A stretch of DNA of 21,175 bases, taken from an uncultured Finegoldia sp. (GTDB lineage: Bacteria > Bacillota > Clostridia > Tissierellales > Peptoniphilaceae). Shown here piece by piece: positions 1 to 6,087 of the stretch. The DNA is taken from assembly GCF_900766215.1 (NCBI RefSeq), contig NZ_CAAFUQ010000102.1:1-21175 (forward strand), given 5' to 3'. Below the pieces are notes generated by a model that had not been told where the DNA came from, did not search any database, and saw nothing but the letters and a program-made list of their open reading frames with translations. Within the stretch, counting starts at the first letter, position 1, and each line of letters begins with the position of its first letter. The position numbers and the translations under genes are program-made.

Positions 1-113
1 GAAATTAAATGCAGCTTAGCTGCGATTTCCCCTAGGGGAAATATGAGGACAAAAAAACCAGAGACAAATATTTCTAAATGTCTCTGGTATAAAGTCCAAC
101 TTTTTGGGGTCAC
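1..113. mobile_element. end of an IS3-family (IS150-like) insertion sequence, continuing left of the window
   Basis: Read on the minus strand, the bases just after the truncated toxin gene are TGACCCCAAAAAGTTGGAC (about 112-94), a sequence I recognise as typical of the terminal inverted repeats of IS150-group IS3 elements. The abiEii homology stops at the same place, so this is an insertion junction. The 110 bp inside it contain a 9-bp hairpin (58-87), an 18-bp perfect palindrome (25-42) and a small GCAGC/GCTGC hairpin (11-23). Frame 1 stays open on the plus strand from base 1 to a stop at 121-123 and could be the tail of a transposase, but I do not recognise its sequence securely. The other end and any target-site duplication lie outside the window. 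Confidence 0.65.
51..87 (-). terminator. hairpin terminator inside the IS end, facing the abiE transcript
   Basis: The perfect 9-bp stem CCAGAGACA (58-66) pairs with TGTCTCTGG (79-87). On the minus strand it is followed by seven U (51-57). It would stop abiE read-through from entering the insertion sequence, or reduce outside transcription into the transposase, as is common near IS ends. Confidence 0.65.
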
Positions 114-256
114 CTTAAATTAGACTTGTATTTAGATTTTGATAATCTTTCTAAAAATCTTTCAAAAAGAAACATTTGTAACACTTCTTGAGAACTTAAG
201 TTGTTATTTTTTGCTAAATTTCTTATCTTTGCCTTGATACTTTCAATATTGATCAT
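110..256 (-). pseudogene. truncated AbiEii-type nucleotidyltransferase toxin (N-terminal 48 codons only)
   Basis: A reading frame starts at the ATG at 256-254, overlapping the antitoxin stop as ATGA. It encodes 48 residues beginning MINIESIKAKIRNLAK and running through FERFLERLSKSKYK. This matches the start of AbiEii/AbiGii-family toxins, which are about 250-300 residues long and continue into a nucleotidyltransferase core (GGxxL...D motif) that is absent here. The frame runs into an IS3-type terminal repeat and ends at a TGA formed at the junction. The catalytic domain is therefore lost, or lies on the far side of the element outside the window. The 4-bp overlap with the antitoxin is the usual abiE operon arrangement. 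Identification rests on this N-terminal stretch and on the gene order. Confidence 0.7.
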
Positions 257-840
257 GACAATACCTCTATATATTTTCTTATGTCTTCTTCGATGTTGAA
301 AATCCTGCTATATTTAATAAGTTTTCTCAGATTTTTGTTGTTTGATTTGAAATATCTTGTAATTGCATCCGTGAAAATTTGAGTATCAATTTTTTTCCTA
401 TTTAATACAACATCACAAATCGTCCTTTCCACATCGTACACGTAAACATTATGACCTAAAGGAGTTTCGATTTCTGATAAACCCACATCAAAAAAATCTT
501 TTTGAACATAATGTAATTTCAAATTCTTATATCTTTTTTTAATGTGACTGGCATTATAACCTTGAGGTACAGATATATGAAAAATATTTGGAGTTCTGTC
601 AGATAAATCATGAAGATATAATGCTGTTTGATGTGAAAAAACAATTCTCTTGCTTTTTGAAGAAATTAAAACAAAATCATCTGTTAATTCGCCTTTTACT
701 TGGTACACTCCAGGTCGTAGCCTTTCCAATTTTCCATCATTTGTTAACTCTGATAAAAATTTTCTGTCATAACCTAATTCATACGCATCTTTATTAGTTA
801 TTATAGAAAAATTTTCTAAATGATTTTTCAAAGCATCCAT
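253..840 (-). CDS. abiEi: AbiEi-family type IV antitoxin
   Basis: The 195-residue protein has the layout of AbiEi antitoxins. An N-terminal winged helix spans about residues 10-50 (ITNKDAYELGYDRKFLSELTN, then LERLRPGVYQVKG). A C-terminal antitoxin domain follows, with SHQTALYLHDLSDRTPN, the VYDVERTICDVV stretch at about 135-146, and a helical end. In this family the C-terminal domain neutralises the AbiEii nucleotidyltransferase without a stable complex, and the winged helix represses the operon by binding inverted repeats upstream. A perfect inverted repeat overlaps the promoter here, which fits. The gene overlaps the toxin start by 4 bp, but that toxin is broken, so the antitoxin is now an orphan. 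A GGTGAG ribosome site precedes the ATG. The family assignment is fairly secure; present activity is inference. Confidence 0.85.
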   Translation of the reverse strand: MDALKNHLENFSIITNKDAYELGYDRKFLSELTNDGKLERLRPGVYQVKGELTDDFVLISSKSKRIVFSHQTALYLHDLSDRTPNIFHISVPQGYNASHIKKRYKNLKLHYVQKDFFDVGLSEIETPLGHNVYVYDVERTICDVVLNRKKIDTQIFTDAITRYFKSNNKNLRKLIKYSRIFNIEEDIRKYIEVLS

Positions 841-852
841 ACAATCTCACCC

Positions 853-892
853 ACACTTTCGCTTTAATTATACAATATTAAAGCGAAAGTGT
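853..892. promoter_or_regulatory. AbiEi operator: perfect 16-bp inverted repeat over the abiE promoter
   Basis: ACACTTTCGCTTTAAT (853-868) and its exact reverse complement (877-892) are separated by 8 bp. On the minus strand the repeat covers a promoter with TTTACA (895-890), a 17-bp spacer and TATAAT (872-867). Binding would block both promoter elements. AbiEi proteins are known to autorepress from such repeats; that this one is the binding site is inferred. Confidence 0.8.
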
Positions 893-895
893 AAA
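867..895 (-). promoter_or_regulatory. abiE promoter (TTTACA - 17 bp - TATAAT)
   Basis: On the minus strand TTTACA at 895-890 lies 17 bp from TATAAT at 872-867. Transcription should start near 860, about 20 bases before the antitoxin ATG. The right operator arm overlaps the -35 region and the left arm overlaps the -10. Confidence 0.7.
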
Positions 896-953
896 CAGCA
901 CACATATCATACCAAAATTTTACATACAATTTTCCAACATTTTACCAAAAACA

Positions 954-982
954 TTGACAATTAGCTAAAAATAGTATATAAT
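954..982 (+). promoter_or_regulatory. strong sigma-A promoter of the yitT-like leader
   Basis: A perfect TTGACA (954-959), a 17-bp spacer and a perfect TATAAT (977-982) predict a start near 989. That leaves about 260 nt of untranslated leader before the gene at 1252. Confidence 0.85.
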
Positions 983-988
983 TTCGTT

Positions 989-1251
989 GTAATTATTTAT
1001 CTATGGGTACCAAATATAATTATTTGGTAGTTTTTATCTGATGACTATTGCTCGATAAAGAGCCTGGAAAGGATCTGATGTGATACTCTTATAGGCTAAA
1101 AAGAACAATAAGGTTCAGAGTTTTTACAAGAAAAAATCAGCAAACAAAAAAGCATCAAAACCAGAGATTGCACAGGCAAGTTAAACTTGAACCGCAGTCT
1201 TTTTTTCGTGGTCAATTTTAACTTCCTAATTTCTAAACGGGGGAAGATAAA
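989..1251 (+). ncRNA. long structured 5' leader with internal terminator; candidate riboswitch or attenuator of unrecognised class
   Basis: This stretch has no gene of its own. From the predicted start it holds: a 9-bp hairpin TACCAAATA/TATTTGGTA (1008-1029) followed by GTTTTT; a possible closing pair CTGAT (1038-1042) with ATCAG (1136-1140); inside it small stems GCTC/GAGC (1050-1063), AGCCT/AGGCT (1061-1065 with 1093-1097, competing with the previous stem) and GAAC/GTTC (1103-1116); and then a full intrinsic terminator (1165-1206) about 45 nt before the start codon. This is the layout of a transcription-attenuating leader. I compared it mentally with T-box, SAM, lysine, purine, TPP, FMN, fluoride, Mn, Mg, guanidine-I, ZTP, preQ1 and glycine consensus sequences and found no match. 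Confidence 0.5.
1165..1206 (+). terminator. intrinsic terminator inside the yitT-like leader (attenuator)
   Basis: AGATTGC (1165-1171) pairs with GCAGTCT (1194-1200), with inner pairs GG/CC and CAAGT (1177-1181) with ACTTG (1185-1189), followed by seven T (1200-1206). It lies between a strong promoter and the coding region, so it must be bypassed for expression. Confidence 0.8.
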
Positions 1252-1905
1252 ATGCTTAGTAGAATGCTAAAATTTTTCGGATTAACTAAAAAAGGATTAC
1301 TTAAAATAATCCTAGGATGTGCTATAATGGCGTTCGCAGTAGTGAACGTACATAAACAATCAGGCGTAACTGAGGGCGGAGTGCTCGGAATGATGTTGTT
1401 CTTGAACAAAATCTTCGGATTTGACCAATCAATAACATCGGTAATATTGGATGTAAGCTGCTACGTTCTTGGATTTTCAATAATGGGATTTGATTTTGTG
1501 AAGAAAGCTTTCGTAGCCACAATATCATTTGCCGTATTTGCGAAATTTTTCAATATTATAGGGCCAGTGTTACCAAGTATGTACGATGTGCCATTGTTAG
1601 CAAGTATTGTCGGAGGGGTTTGCATCGGATTGGGATGCGGACTTGTAGTAAGTGAAGGTGGAGCAGCAGGTGGAGACGACGCCTTGGCAATGACTATATC
1701 CACAAAATCGGGACTCAAAATATCATTAGCGTATTTGTTCTCAGACATAATAGTATTGGCACTGTCACTTTTATACATTCCAGTTGACAGAATTATGTTC
1801 TCACTTTTGACAACTGTAATATCATCATTTTTGATAGGACAATTCGAAGTAGAACTTCCAAATTCAGAAATCAAAATGGCAAATCAAGCCGTATCAAAAG
1901 CTTAA
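1252..1905 (+). CDS. YitT/DUF161-like integral membrane protein
   Basis: The 217-residue protein is almost wholly hydrophobic, with five or six predicted membrane helices. These include roughly residues 18-36, 58-76, 82-102, 112-132 and 155-175. The glycine-rich segment GLGCGLVVSEGGAAGGDDALA has GG-x-x-GGDD at 136-143. It corresponds to the conserved GGSTGGTD-type motif in the middle of YitT-family membrane proteins, whose function is not established. The usual C-terminal soluble DUF2179 domain of longer YitT proteins is missing, and only about 20 hydrophilic residues follow the last helix. A GGGGAAG ribosome site sits 7 bp before the ATG. The gene stands alone between a leader attenuator and a terminator, so the signal sensed by the leader would be the best clue to its substrate. 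Confidence 0.7.
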   Translation: MLSRMLKFFGLTKKGLLKIILGCAIMAFAVVNVHKQSGVTEGGVLGMMLFLNKIFGFDQSITSVILDVSCYVLGFSIMGFDFVKKAFVATISFAVFAKFFNIIGPVLPSMYDVPLLASIVGGVCIGLGCGLVVSEGGAAGGDDALAMTISTKSGLKISLAYLFSDIIVLALSLLYIPVDRIMFSLLTTVISSFLIGQFEVELPNSEIKMANQAVSKA

Positions 1906-1908
1906 ATC

Positions 1909-1934
1909 AATCAAGCCTTGTGCTTGATTTTTTT
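1909..1934 (+). terminator. terminator after the yitT-like gene; twin of the one at 5018
   Basis: The 8-bp stem AATCAAGC/GCTTGATT has loop CTTGT and runs into T (1928-1934). Apart from one loop base and the T-run length it is identical to the hairpin at 5018-5041, and the match continues into ATTGC. Confidence 0.85.
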
Positions 1935-2124
1935 ATTGCTCACATTCTCTTTCAAACACCAAATCAATTTTAGGATTGTATCCAATAGCTATTTTAGTTT
2001 TATTGATAGTAGTCACAAACCTAAAACCTTCCTTCGCATAATCATCTATGATTTTTTTATAATCATCTGATGCTAATCCACAAGTTCTCACTTCAACGTA
2101 TTTGTATTCATATTTTTGTTTCAT
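1933..2124 (-). CDS. DUF4177-family small protein
   Basis: The 63-residue protein begins MKQKYEYKYVEVRTCG and has the YEYK(Y/F)VEV opening strand of DUF4177 proteins. A helix follows (DDYKKIIDDYAKEGFRFV), then a closing strand IDLVFERE. This is the compact beta-alpha-beta-beta form of that family, which has no known function. It has no signal peptide or membrane segment. GAGGAG lies 7 bp before the ATG. The gene converges on the yitT-like gene and ends in its terminator; it diverges from the ABC operon. Confidence 0.75.
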   Translation of the reverse strand: MKQKYEYKYVEVRTCGLASDDYKKIIDDYAKEGFRFVTTINKTKIAIGYNPKIDLVFERECEQ

Positions 2125-2194
2125 AATAATCTCCTCAATTTATTTTACTATTAATAGATTATTACCCCAAATTTTAAAATAATATATCAAATGA

Positions 2195-2223
2195 TTTACA
2201 AATATTATGAAAAGATATATAAT
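2195..2223 (+). promoter_or_regulatory. promoter of the ABC transporter operon
   Basis: TTTACA (2195-2200), a 17-bp spacer and TATAAT (2218-2223) predict a transcript start near 2230. This rules out the in-frame ATG at 2207 as the translation start and supports the ATG at 2264. Confidence 0.75.
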
Positions 2224-2263
2224 TGGGTTAAGAAAACGATGTGCAAAATCAAAGGAGGGGTTT

Positions 2264-3292
2264 ATGAGACTTAAAGACAATAAAATAATAATCATATTGA
2301 TATTTCTGACTAGTTCGATACTGATATTTGGATTTAATTATTTATATGGGAACAACAGAAAACCTTCTCCTTATTTTATGAGTGACAAATTTATAGCTTT
2401 TGAATCAAACAATAATAATCATAGCCTTGACTTTCTTAATATGAATGAAAACATATCAGTTGTAGCTGAAATAAAAAACTCCAAAGATGTTGCAATATAT
2501 GATCCAGTGATGAAATACTATATGGGTTCTTCAAAAATAATTGATGCAACTACATTTAGATATTTTTCAAAAGAAGATTACAAAAACAAAAATAATGTGT
2601 CTATTTTGATATATCCAGTGACTTATTATGTAGAAGGGAAAATATCAGAATACGATAAAAAAGAAATAGAAGATAAGTATCATACTGAGATAATTAATAT
2701 GTTTGATGTTCAATCTGACATTGCTAATGATGGAAAAGTCGATGTAGTGAGAAATCTATTCACAATTAAACCAGAAAACATTTCAACACTTTACATAGAC
2801 TCTAGTGATGATAAGTCATTGAAAGCGATTGCAGAATCTCTTGAAAAAATCGGATACAAGAGAAAAGAAATCAAAATGTACGACAAGCTTACTTTGAGGG
2901 ATTTAATAAAATCATATCCAGAATACAAGGTGTATGCTCAGTTTATTACTAATAGTACGGTCATGGCTGTGGCAATGTATGCAATTGCATTGTGGATGTT
3001 TTTGAACAAATACAAGAAATTCGTAATTGTAAGTGCAAATTTTGGAGCAAAACTAAAAGACATCATGAAGATGTTCGTTGAAAAAGCCTTGGGATATAGT
3101 TTTATAACATGTGCAATATCAACAGCGTTGACGTATGGATATCTTACAATTATTAATAAAAACAATATCACAATTTTTCTTATATTGCAATTGCAGATTA
3201 TTTTAATAATATTGACAGTGATTTTGAGTGCTTTAAGAGTTAAACTCAGCTACGATGATTTTGAAAAAGAGGTCTTGTATGATAAAAGATAA
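2264..3292 (+). CDS. FtsX-like ABC transporter permease, first of two
   Basis: The 342-residue membrane protein has one N-terminal helix (about residues 8-26, IIIILIFLTSSILIFGFNY) and an external domain of about 200 residues. Three helices follow near the C-terminus (about 226-244, 268-288 and 295-315). This 1+3 topology with a large ectodomain is that of MacB/FtsX-type permeases, which do not move substrates through a channel but couple ATP hydrolysis to work outside the membrane. I find no strong family motif, so the call rests on topology and on the ATPase two genes downstream. I chose the ATG at 2264 because AAAGGAGGGG precedes it at 2251-2260 and the promoter lies downstream of the earlier ATG. 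The next gene overlaps by 14 bp. Confidence 0.65.
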   Translation: MRLKDNKIIIILIFLTSSILIFGFNYLYGNNRKPSPYFMSDKFIAFESNNNNHSLDFLNMNENISVVAEIKNSKDVAIYDPVMKYYMGSSKIIDATTFRYFSKEDYKNKNNVSILIYPVTYYVEGKISEYDKKEIEDKYHTEIINMFDVQSDIANDGKVDVVRNLFTIKPENISTLYIDSSDDKSLKAIAESLEKIGYKRKEIKMYDKLTLRDLIKSYPEYKVYAQFITNSTVMAVAMYAIALWMFLNKYKKFVIVSANFGAKLKDIMKMFVEKALGYSFITCAISTALTYGYLTIINKNNITIFLILQLQIILIILTVILSALRVKLSYDDFEKEVLYDKR

Positions 3293-4322
3293 TATTAAAC
3301 TAGGACTAATGGATGTTTTCAGAAATAAAGTTGTGTTTTGTTTGATGATACTCTTGATTTTCTCATTGGGAACAATTGTGGAATCTGCAACAGATTCTTA
3401 TTTGAGAAATACGTTTGTGAAGTTTCAATTAAGTGAACAGCCTTCATATAGCGCTGTTGTTTTACAGACAACTGATGACAAGGGATACGATTATTCGAAT
3501 ACTTATGGAAAAAAACTGGACGATATATTTTCGAAAAACGGCCGCACTTATACCACGAATTCATCACTTTGTAGAAATTGCGATACAGATATAATTGTGT
3601 TGTATGGAAAACTCAACAAAAAGACTAATAGCAGAGTTTTTTGGGTAGTTGATAGTAAAAATGTGACTGACTTGAAGAATGAGGCGGAATTTGAAGTGGT
3701 TTCTCATGATGCGATGGACTATGATATGATGAATCAAGAAATCAAAAGCTATATTGATTACGATAAAAGAGTATTATTGGAAATAAAATCTGATAAATAT
3801 AAAAATGTTAGTGGCTATAAGTTTCGTGATTCAGATATACTTGATTTAATTGAGAATGCAAAGTTTTCAGAAGATGAGATAAATAAAGGCATTGACAGAG
3901 AATTTGAGAAGATTTTCGACGGCAACAAGCTAATGGTCATTAATAACACAAATAAAAAATACGACGACGATGAAAATACATACATCTTCAAATACATTGT
4001 TCCGTATTGTCTGATTACGATGGGTATAACTATATTGAGTTTTGTGATTTTCTTCAAATATATGTTAAAAAGCTTACAAAAAGAATACAAAATCCACATT
4101 TTATCAGGAGCTAGAACCAAGGATATTATGGCACGAAACTCCGTTTTTGTAGTTTTAGTAAATGTTGCAGCATTCTGTTTGCTTTTCGTATTAAATGGAT
4201 TTGCAATTAATGTTTTTTCGGTAGTGGCGTTTATTTACATGATTTTATGTATATTGATATTAGAAATAGTTATGTATTTGATTTTGAAAAGAAGCGATCT
4301 GATTGATTTGATAGGTGATTGA
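3279..4322 (+). CDS. FtsX-like ABC transporter permease, second of two
   Basis: The 347-residue protein has the same plan as its upstream neighbour. One helix lies at about residues 20-38 (VVFCLMILLIFSLGTIV), followed by a charged ectodomain of about 200 residues containing a CRNCD pair of cysteines, then three C-terminal helices starting at PYCLITMGITILSFVIFF. Sequence similarity to the first permease is low by eye, so the pair probably forms a heterodimer. The ATG at 3279 is preferred over the one at 3255 because AAAGAGG lies 5-6 bp before it. The gene overlaps the upstream one by 14 bp and ends 2 bp before the ATPase start, so all three are translated as a unit. The cysteines could form an external disulfide, which is unusual in this AT-rich background. 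Confidence 0.65.
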   Translation: MIKDNIKLGLMDVFRNKVVFCLMILLIFSLGTIVESATDSYLRNTFVKFQLSEQPSYSAVVLQTTDDKGYDYSNTYGKKLDDIFSKNGRTYTTNSSLCRNCDTDIIVLYGKLNKKTNSRVFWVVDSKNVTDLKNEAEFEVVSHDAMDYDMMNQEIKSYIDYDKRVLLEIKSDKYKNVSGYKFRDSDILDLIENAKFSEDEINKGIDREFEKIFDGNKLMVINNTNKKYDDDENTYIFKYIVPYCLITMGITILSFVIFFKYMLKSLQKEYKIHILSGARTKDIMARNSVFVVLVNVAAFCLLFVLNGFAINVFSVVAFIYMILCILILEIVMYLILKRSDLIDLIGD

Positions 4323-4324
4323 TT

Positions 4325-5011
4325 ATGATAGAAATAAAAAATTTGACCAAAAAATTCAACACAAATGGTGAAGAACTTCTTGTATTGGATAATGCTGAAA
4401 TGAATGTAAACGATGGGGACAATATCATTATCTCAGGAGAAAACGGAGTAGGTAAGACTACTTTTTTGAAGATTGTGGGTTTGTTGGATAAGAAATATTC
4501 AGGAGATTATATTCTGGATTCCAAATCAGTTGGAGATTTTACCGAAAAAGATATGTCTAAATATAGGAATGAAGTGTTTGGGTTTATTTTTCAGGAATAC
4601 AATTTGATAGAATCAGAGACTACCTATGATAATATTCTCATACCATTGATTTACTCATCGAAACACAAAAGAGCTGACAGGAAACAAAGAATTCAAGAGA
4701 TTAGCGAAGAATTTGAAATAACGGAGATTTTGAACAAAAAAGTAAAGTTTCTGTCAGGTGGGGAAAGACAAAAAGTGACCATTGCAAGAGCGTTGGTGAA
4801 TGACCCTTCAGTTATTTTGATGGATGAGCCATCGAACACACTTAATCTGAGAATGAAGGACAAACTGATAGAATATATCGAAGTTTTGAAAAGAAAATCA
4901 AAAACTATTGTAGTTGTCAGTCACGACAAGTATTTGACTGATAATTTGAAAAAACAAGATTTTGCGGAATATGAATTGGAAGATGGAAAGTTTCACAAAA
5001 TTGGAGAATAA
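4325..5011 (+). CDS. ABC transporter ATPase, MacB/LolD-like
   Basis: The 228-residue protein has the full nucleotide-binding fold. The Walker A is GENGVGKT at 38-45, the Q-loop is in IFQEYNLIE, the signature is LSGGE at 143-147, the Walker B is VILMDEPS at 163-170 and the switch histidine is at 200 (SHD). Length and the FIFQEYNLI segment fit the LolD/MacB/bacteriocin-exporter group of ATPases that work with FtsX-like permeases, matching the two genes upstream. The D-loop reads SNTLN where the group usually has TGNLD or SALD, so the aspartate is replaced by asparagine. A TTG at 4319 is also in frame, but ATG at 4325 has GGTGA at a better distance. A terminator follows at once, so this is the last gene of the operon. 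The substrate is unknown; peptide or lipoprotein export or defence is plausible. Confidence 0.85.
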   Translation: MIEIKNLTKKFNTNGEELLVLDNAEMNVNDGDNIIISGENGVGKTTFLKIVGLLDKKYSGDYILDSKSVGDFTEKDMSKYRNEVFGFIFQEYNLIESETTYDNILIPLIYSSKHKRADRKQRIQEISEEFEITEILNKKVKFLSGGERQKVTIARALVNDPSVILMDEPSNTLNLRMKDKLIEYIEVLKRKSKTIVVVSHDKYLTDNLKKQDFAEYELEDGKFHKIGE

Positions 5012-5017
5012 ATTTTA

Positions 5018-5041
5018 AATCAAGCCTAGTGCTTGATTTTT
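5018..5041 (+). terminator. terminator after the ABC operon; twin of the one at 1909
   Basis: The stem AATCAAGC/GCTTGATT has loop CTAGT and then five T. The bases from AATCAAGC to ATTGC match 1909-1939 with one loop substitution and two fewer T in the T-rich tail. Confidence 0.85.
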
Positions 5042-5085
5042 AATTGCAAGAAAATTTGGGTATATATAATTAACTGGAGGTTTTT

Positions 5086-5964
5086 ATGGAGAATACAAAA
5101 AAACTAAAATTTTCTAATCTTTTGATTGCGATTTTACAAGGGGTTATACTTTTGCTTTTGTTCGTAATTCCAGAGCTTGTTGTTGGAGTGATTGGAGGAG
5201 TTGTTGCCAAGATTATAGGATTTGATGGTAATTTCCAAGATTTTTATGCGAAAAACGGGGCGGCTTTTCTTCTATGTGGACAAATTCTGAGGATTATTAT
5301 TTTCCTTTTAATCATTAAATTTAGAACGAAGATTTTTCAAACGAAATACAATAGGGATTACTTAAAGAAAAGAAAGATTTCTTTTTCTGAAATCGTGAAG
5401 CTTTTCGTGGTGGGAATTGGTCTTATGGGTCTTATAAATATTACTGTTGCTTTGATGATGTATTTGAGTAAGTTTTTCCCACAAATTGTGTCAAGCCTTG
5501 ATGTGTACAACAAGGCATCTGAAGAATTGATGAAGGGGAATATGATGTTGTCGGTTCTTGCTATTACGATTTTCGCTCCGATTTCAGAGGAGTTGATGTT
5601 GCGTGGGACTTTGTTCACAGAAAACGAACGACTTCTTCCTTATAAATGGGCGATTATTCTGAATGGGATTGTGTTCGGAGTGTTCCATTTTAATTTGTTC
5701 CAAGGAGCGTATGCATTAATCGGTGGAATTGTGATTTGTGCGGTGTATTATTACACAGAATCCATCTATGCATCCATTCTTCTTCACATGATTAACAACA
5801 CTTTCAGCATGGTTATTTCTTCGAATGAGGCTGTGGTTCAAAGTTTTGCTTCGATTTTTGGAATTGTAATGCTTGTGTGCATGGTTTTGATGTTTGTTTT
5901 CTTGAGGGATTTCAAGAAGAAACGAGAACTCAGACATTTGAATTACGAAGATTTAAAAGAATAG
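5086..5964 (+). CDS. CPBP-family intramembrane metalloprotease
   Basis: The 292-residue, multi-helix membrane protein carries all motifs of the CPBP (Abi/CaaX protease-like) family. EELMLR is at 168-173 (the EExxxR motif), F197-x3-H201 is in VFGVFH, and H234-x3-N238 is in HMINNT. The two glutamates and two histidines form the presumed active site within the membrane. Bacterial members process or protect against peptides, and several lie in bacteriocin operons as immunity genes; Rce1 is the eukaryotic relative. The ribosome site is TGGAGG, 6 bp before the ATG. The gene stands alone, just after the ABC operon terminator and before its own terminator. A role linked to the peptide-type transporter upstream is possible but not shown. 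Confidence 0.9.
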   Translation: MENTKKLKFSNLLIAILQGVILLLLFVIPELVVGVIGGVVAKIIGFDGNFQDFYAKNGAAFLLCGQILRIIIFLLIIKFRTKIFQTKYNRDYLKKRKISFSEIVKLFVVGIGLMGLINITVALMMYLSKFFPQIVSSLDVYNKASEELMKGNMMLSVLAITIFAPISEELMLRGTLFTENERLLPYKWAIILNGIVFGVFHFNLFQGAYALIGGIVICAVYYYTESIYASILLHMINNTFSMVISSNEAVVQSFASIFGIVMLVCMVLMFVFLRDFKKKRELRHLNYEDLKE

Positions 5965-5981
5965 ATTTGAAATTATCGACA

Positions 5982-6015
5982 AACCTTGATGCGTTAATTC
6001 GCATTGAGGTTTTTT
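5982..6015 (+). terminator. terminator after the CPBP protease gene
   Basis: A 12-bp RNA stem forms between 5982-5993 and 6000-6011 with two G-U pairs and a TTAATT loop, followed by T to 6015. Confidence 0.85.
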
Positions 6016-6087
6016 GTTTATTGTAATCAGATGTTGATTTTTTTGTTGAAAAACTATAGTATAATAGCATGTAAGAGAGGTTAGATT

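Noticed and set aside
1..123. Open plus-strand frame as a definite transposase C-terminus
   Set aside because: It is open to a stop at 121-123 and would fit an IS3 OrfB tail, but I cannot match its residues to a known tail, and it runs through the terminal repeat. Reported only as part of the IS end.
989..1206. T-box or other known riboswitch
   Set aside because: The AACCGC near the terminator recalls a T-box, but it lies on the 3' arm and the GGGTGGNACCGCG core and specifier features are absent. No other class consensus was found.
1461..1874. Long minus-strand frame opposite the yitT-like gene
   Set aside because: Its reading is a shadow of a clear membrane protein, it has no ribosome site, and its composition (serine/proline-rich) is that of antisense codons.
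2207..2263. Upstream ATG for the first permease
   Set aside because: It lies before the predicted transcript start and has no ribosome site; the ATG at 2264 has AAAGGAGGGG.
5044..5070. Promoter TTGCAA ... TATAAT before the CPBP gene
   Set aside because: The spacing is only 15 bp and the start would fall inside the ribosome site. The -10 look-alike may be chance in AT-rich DNA.
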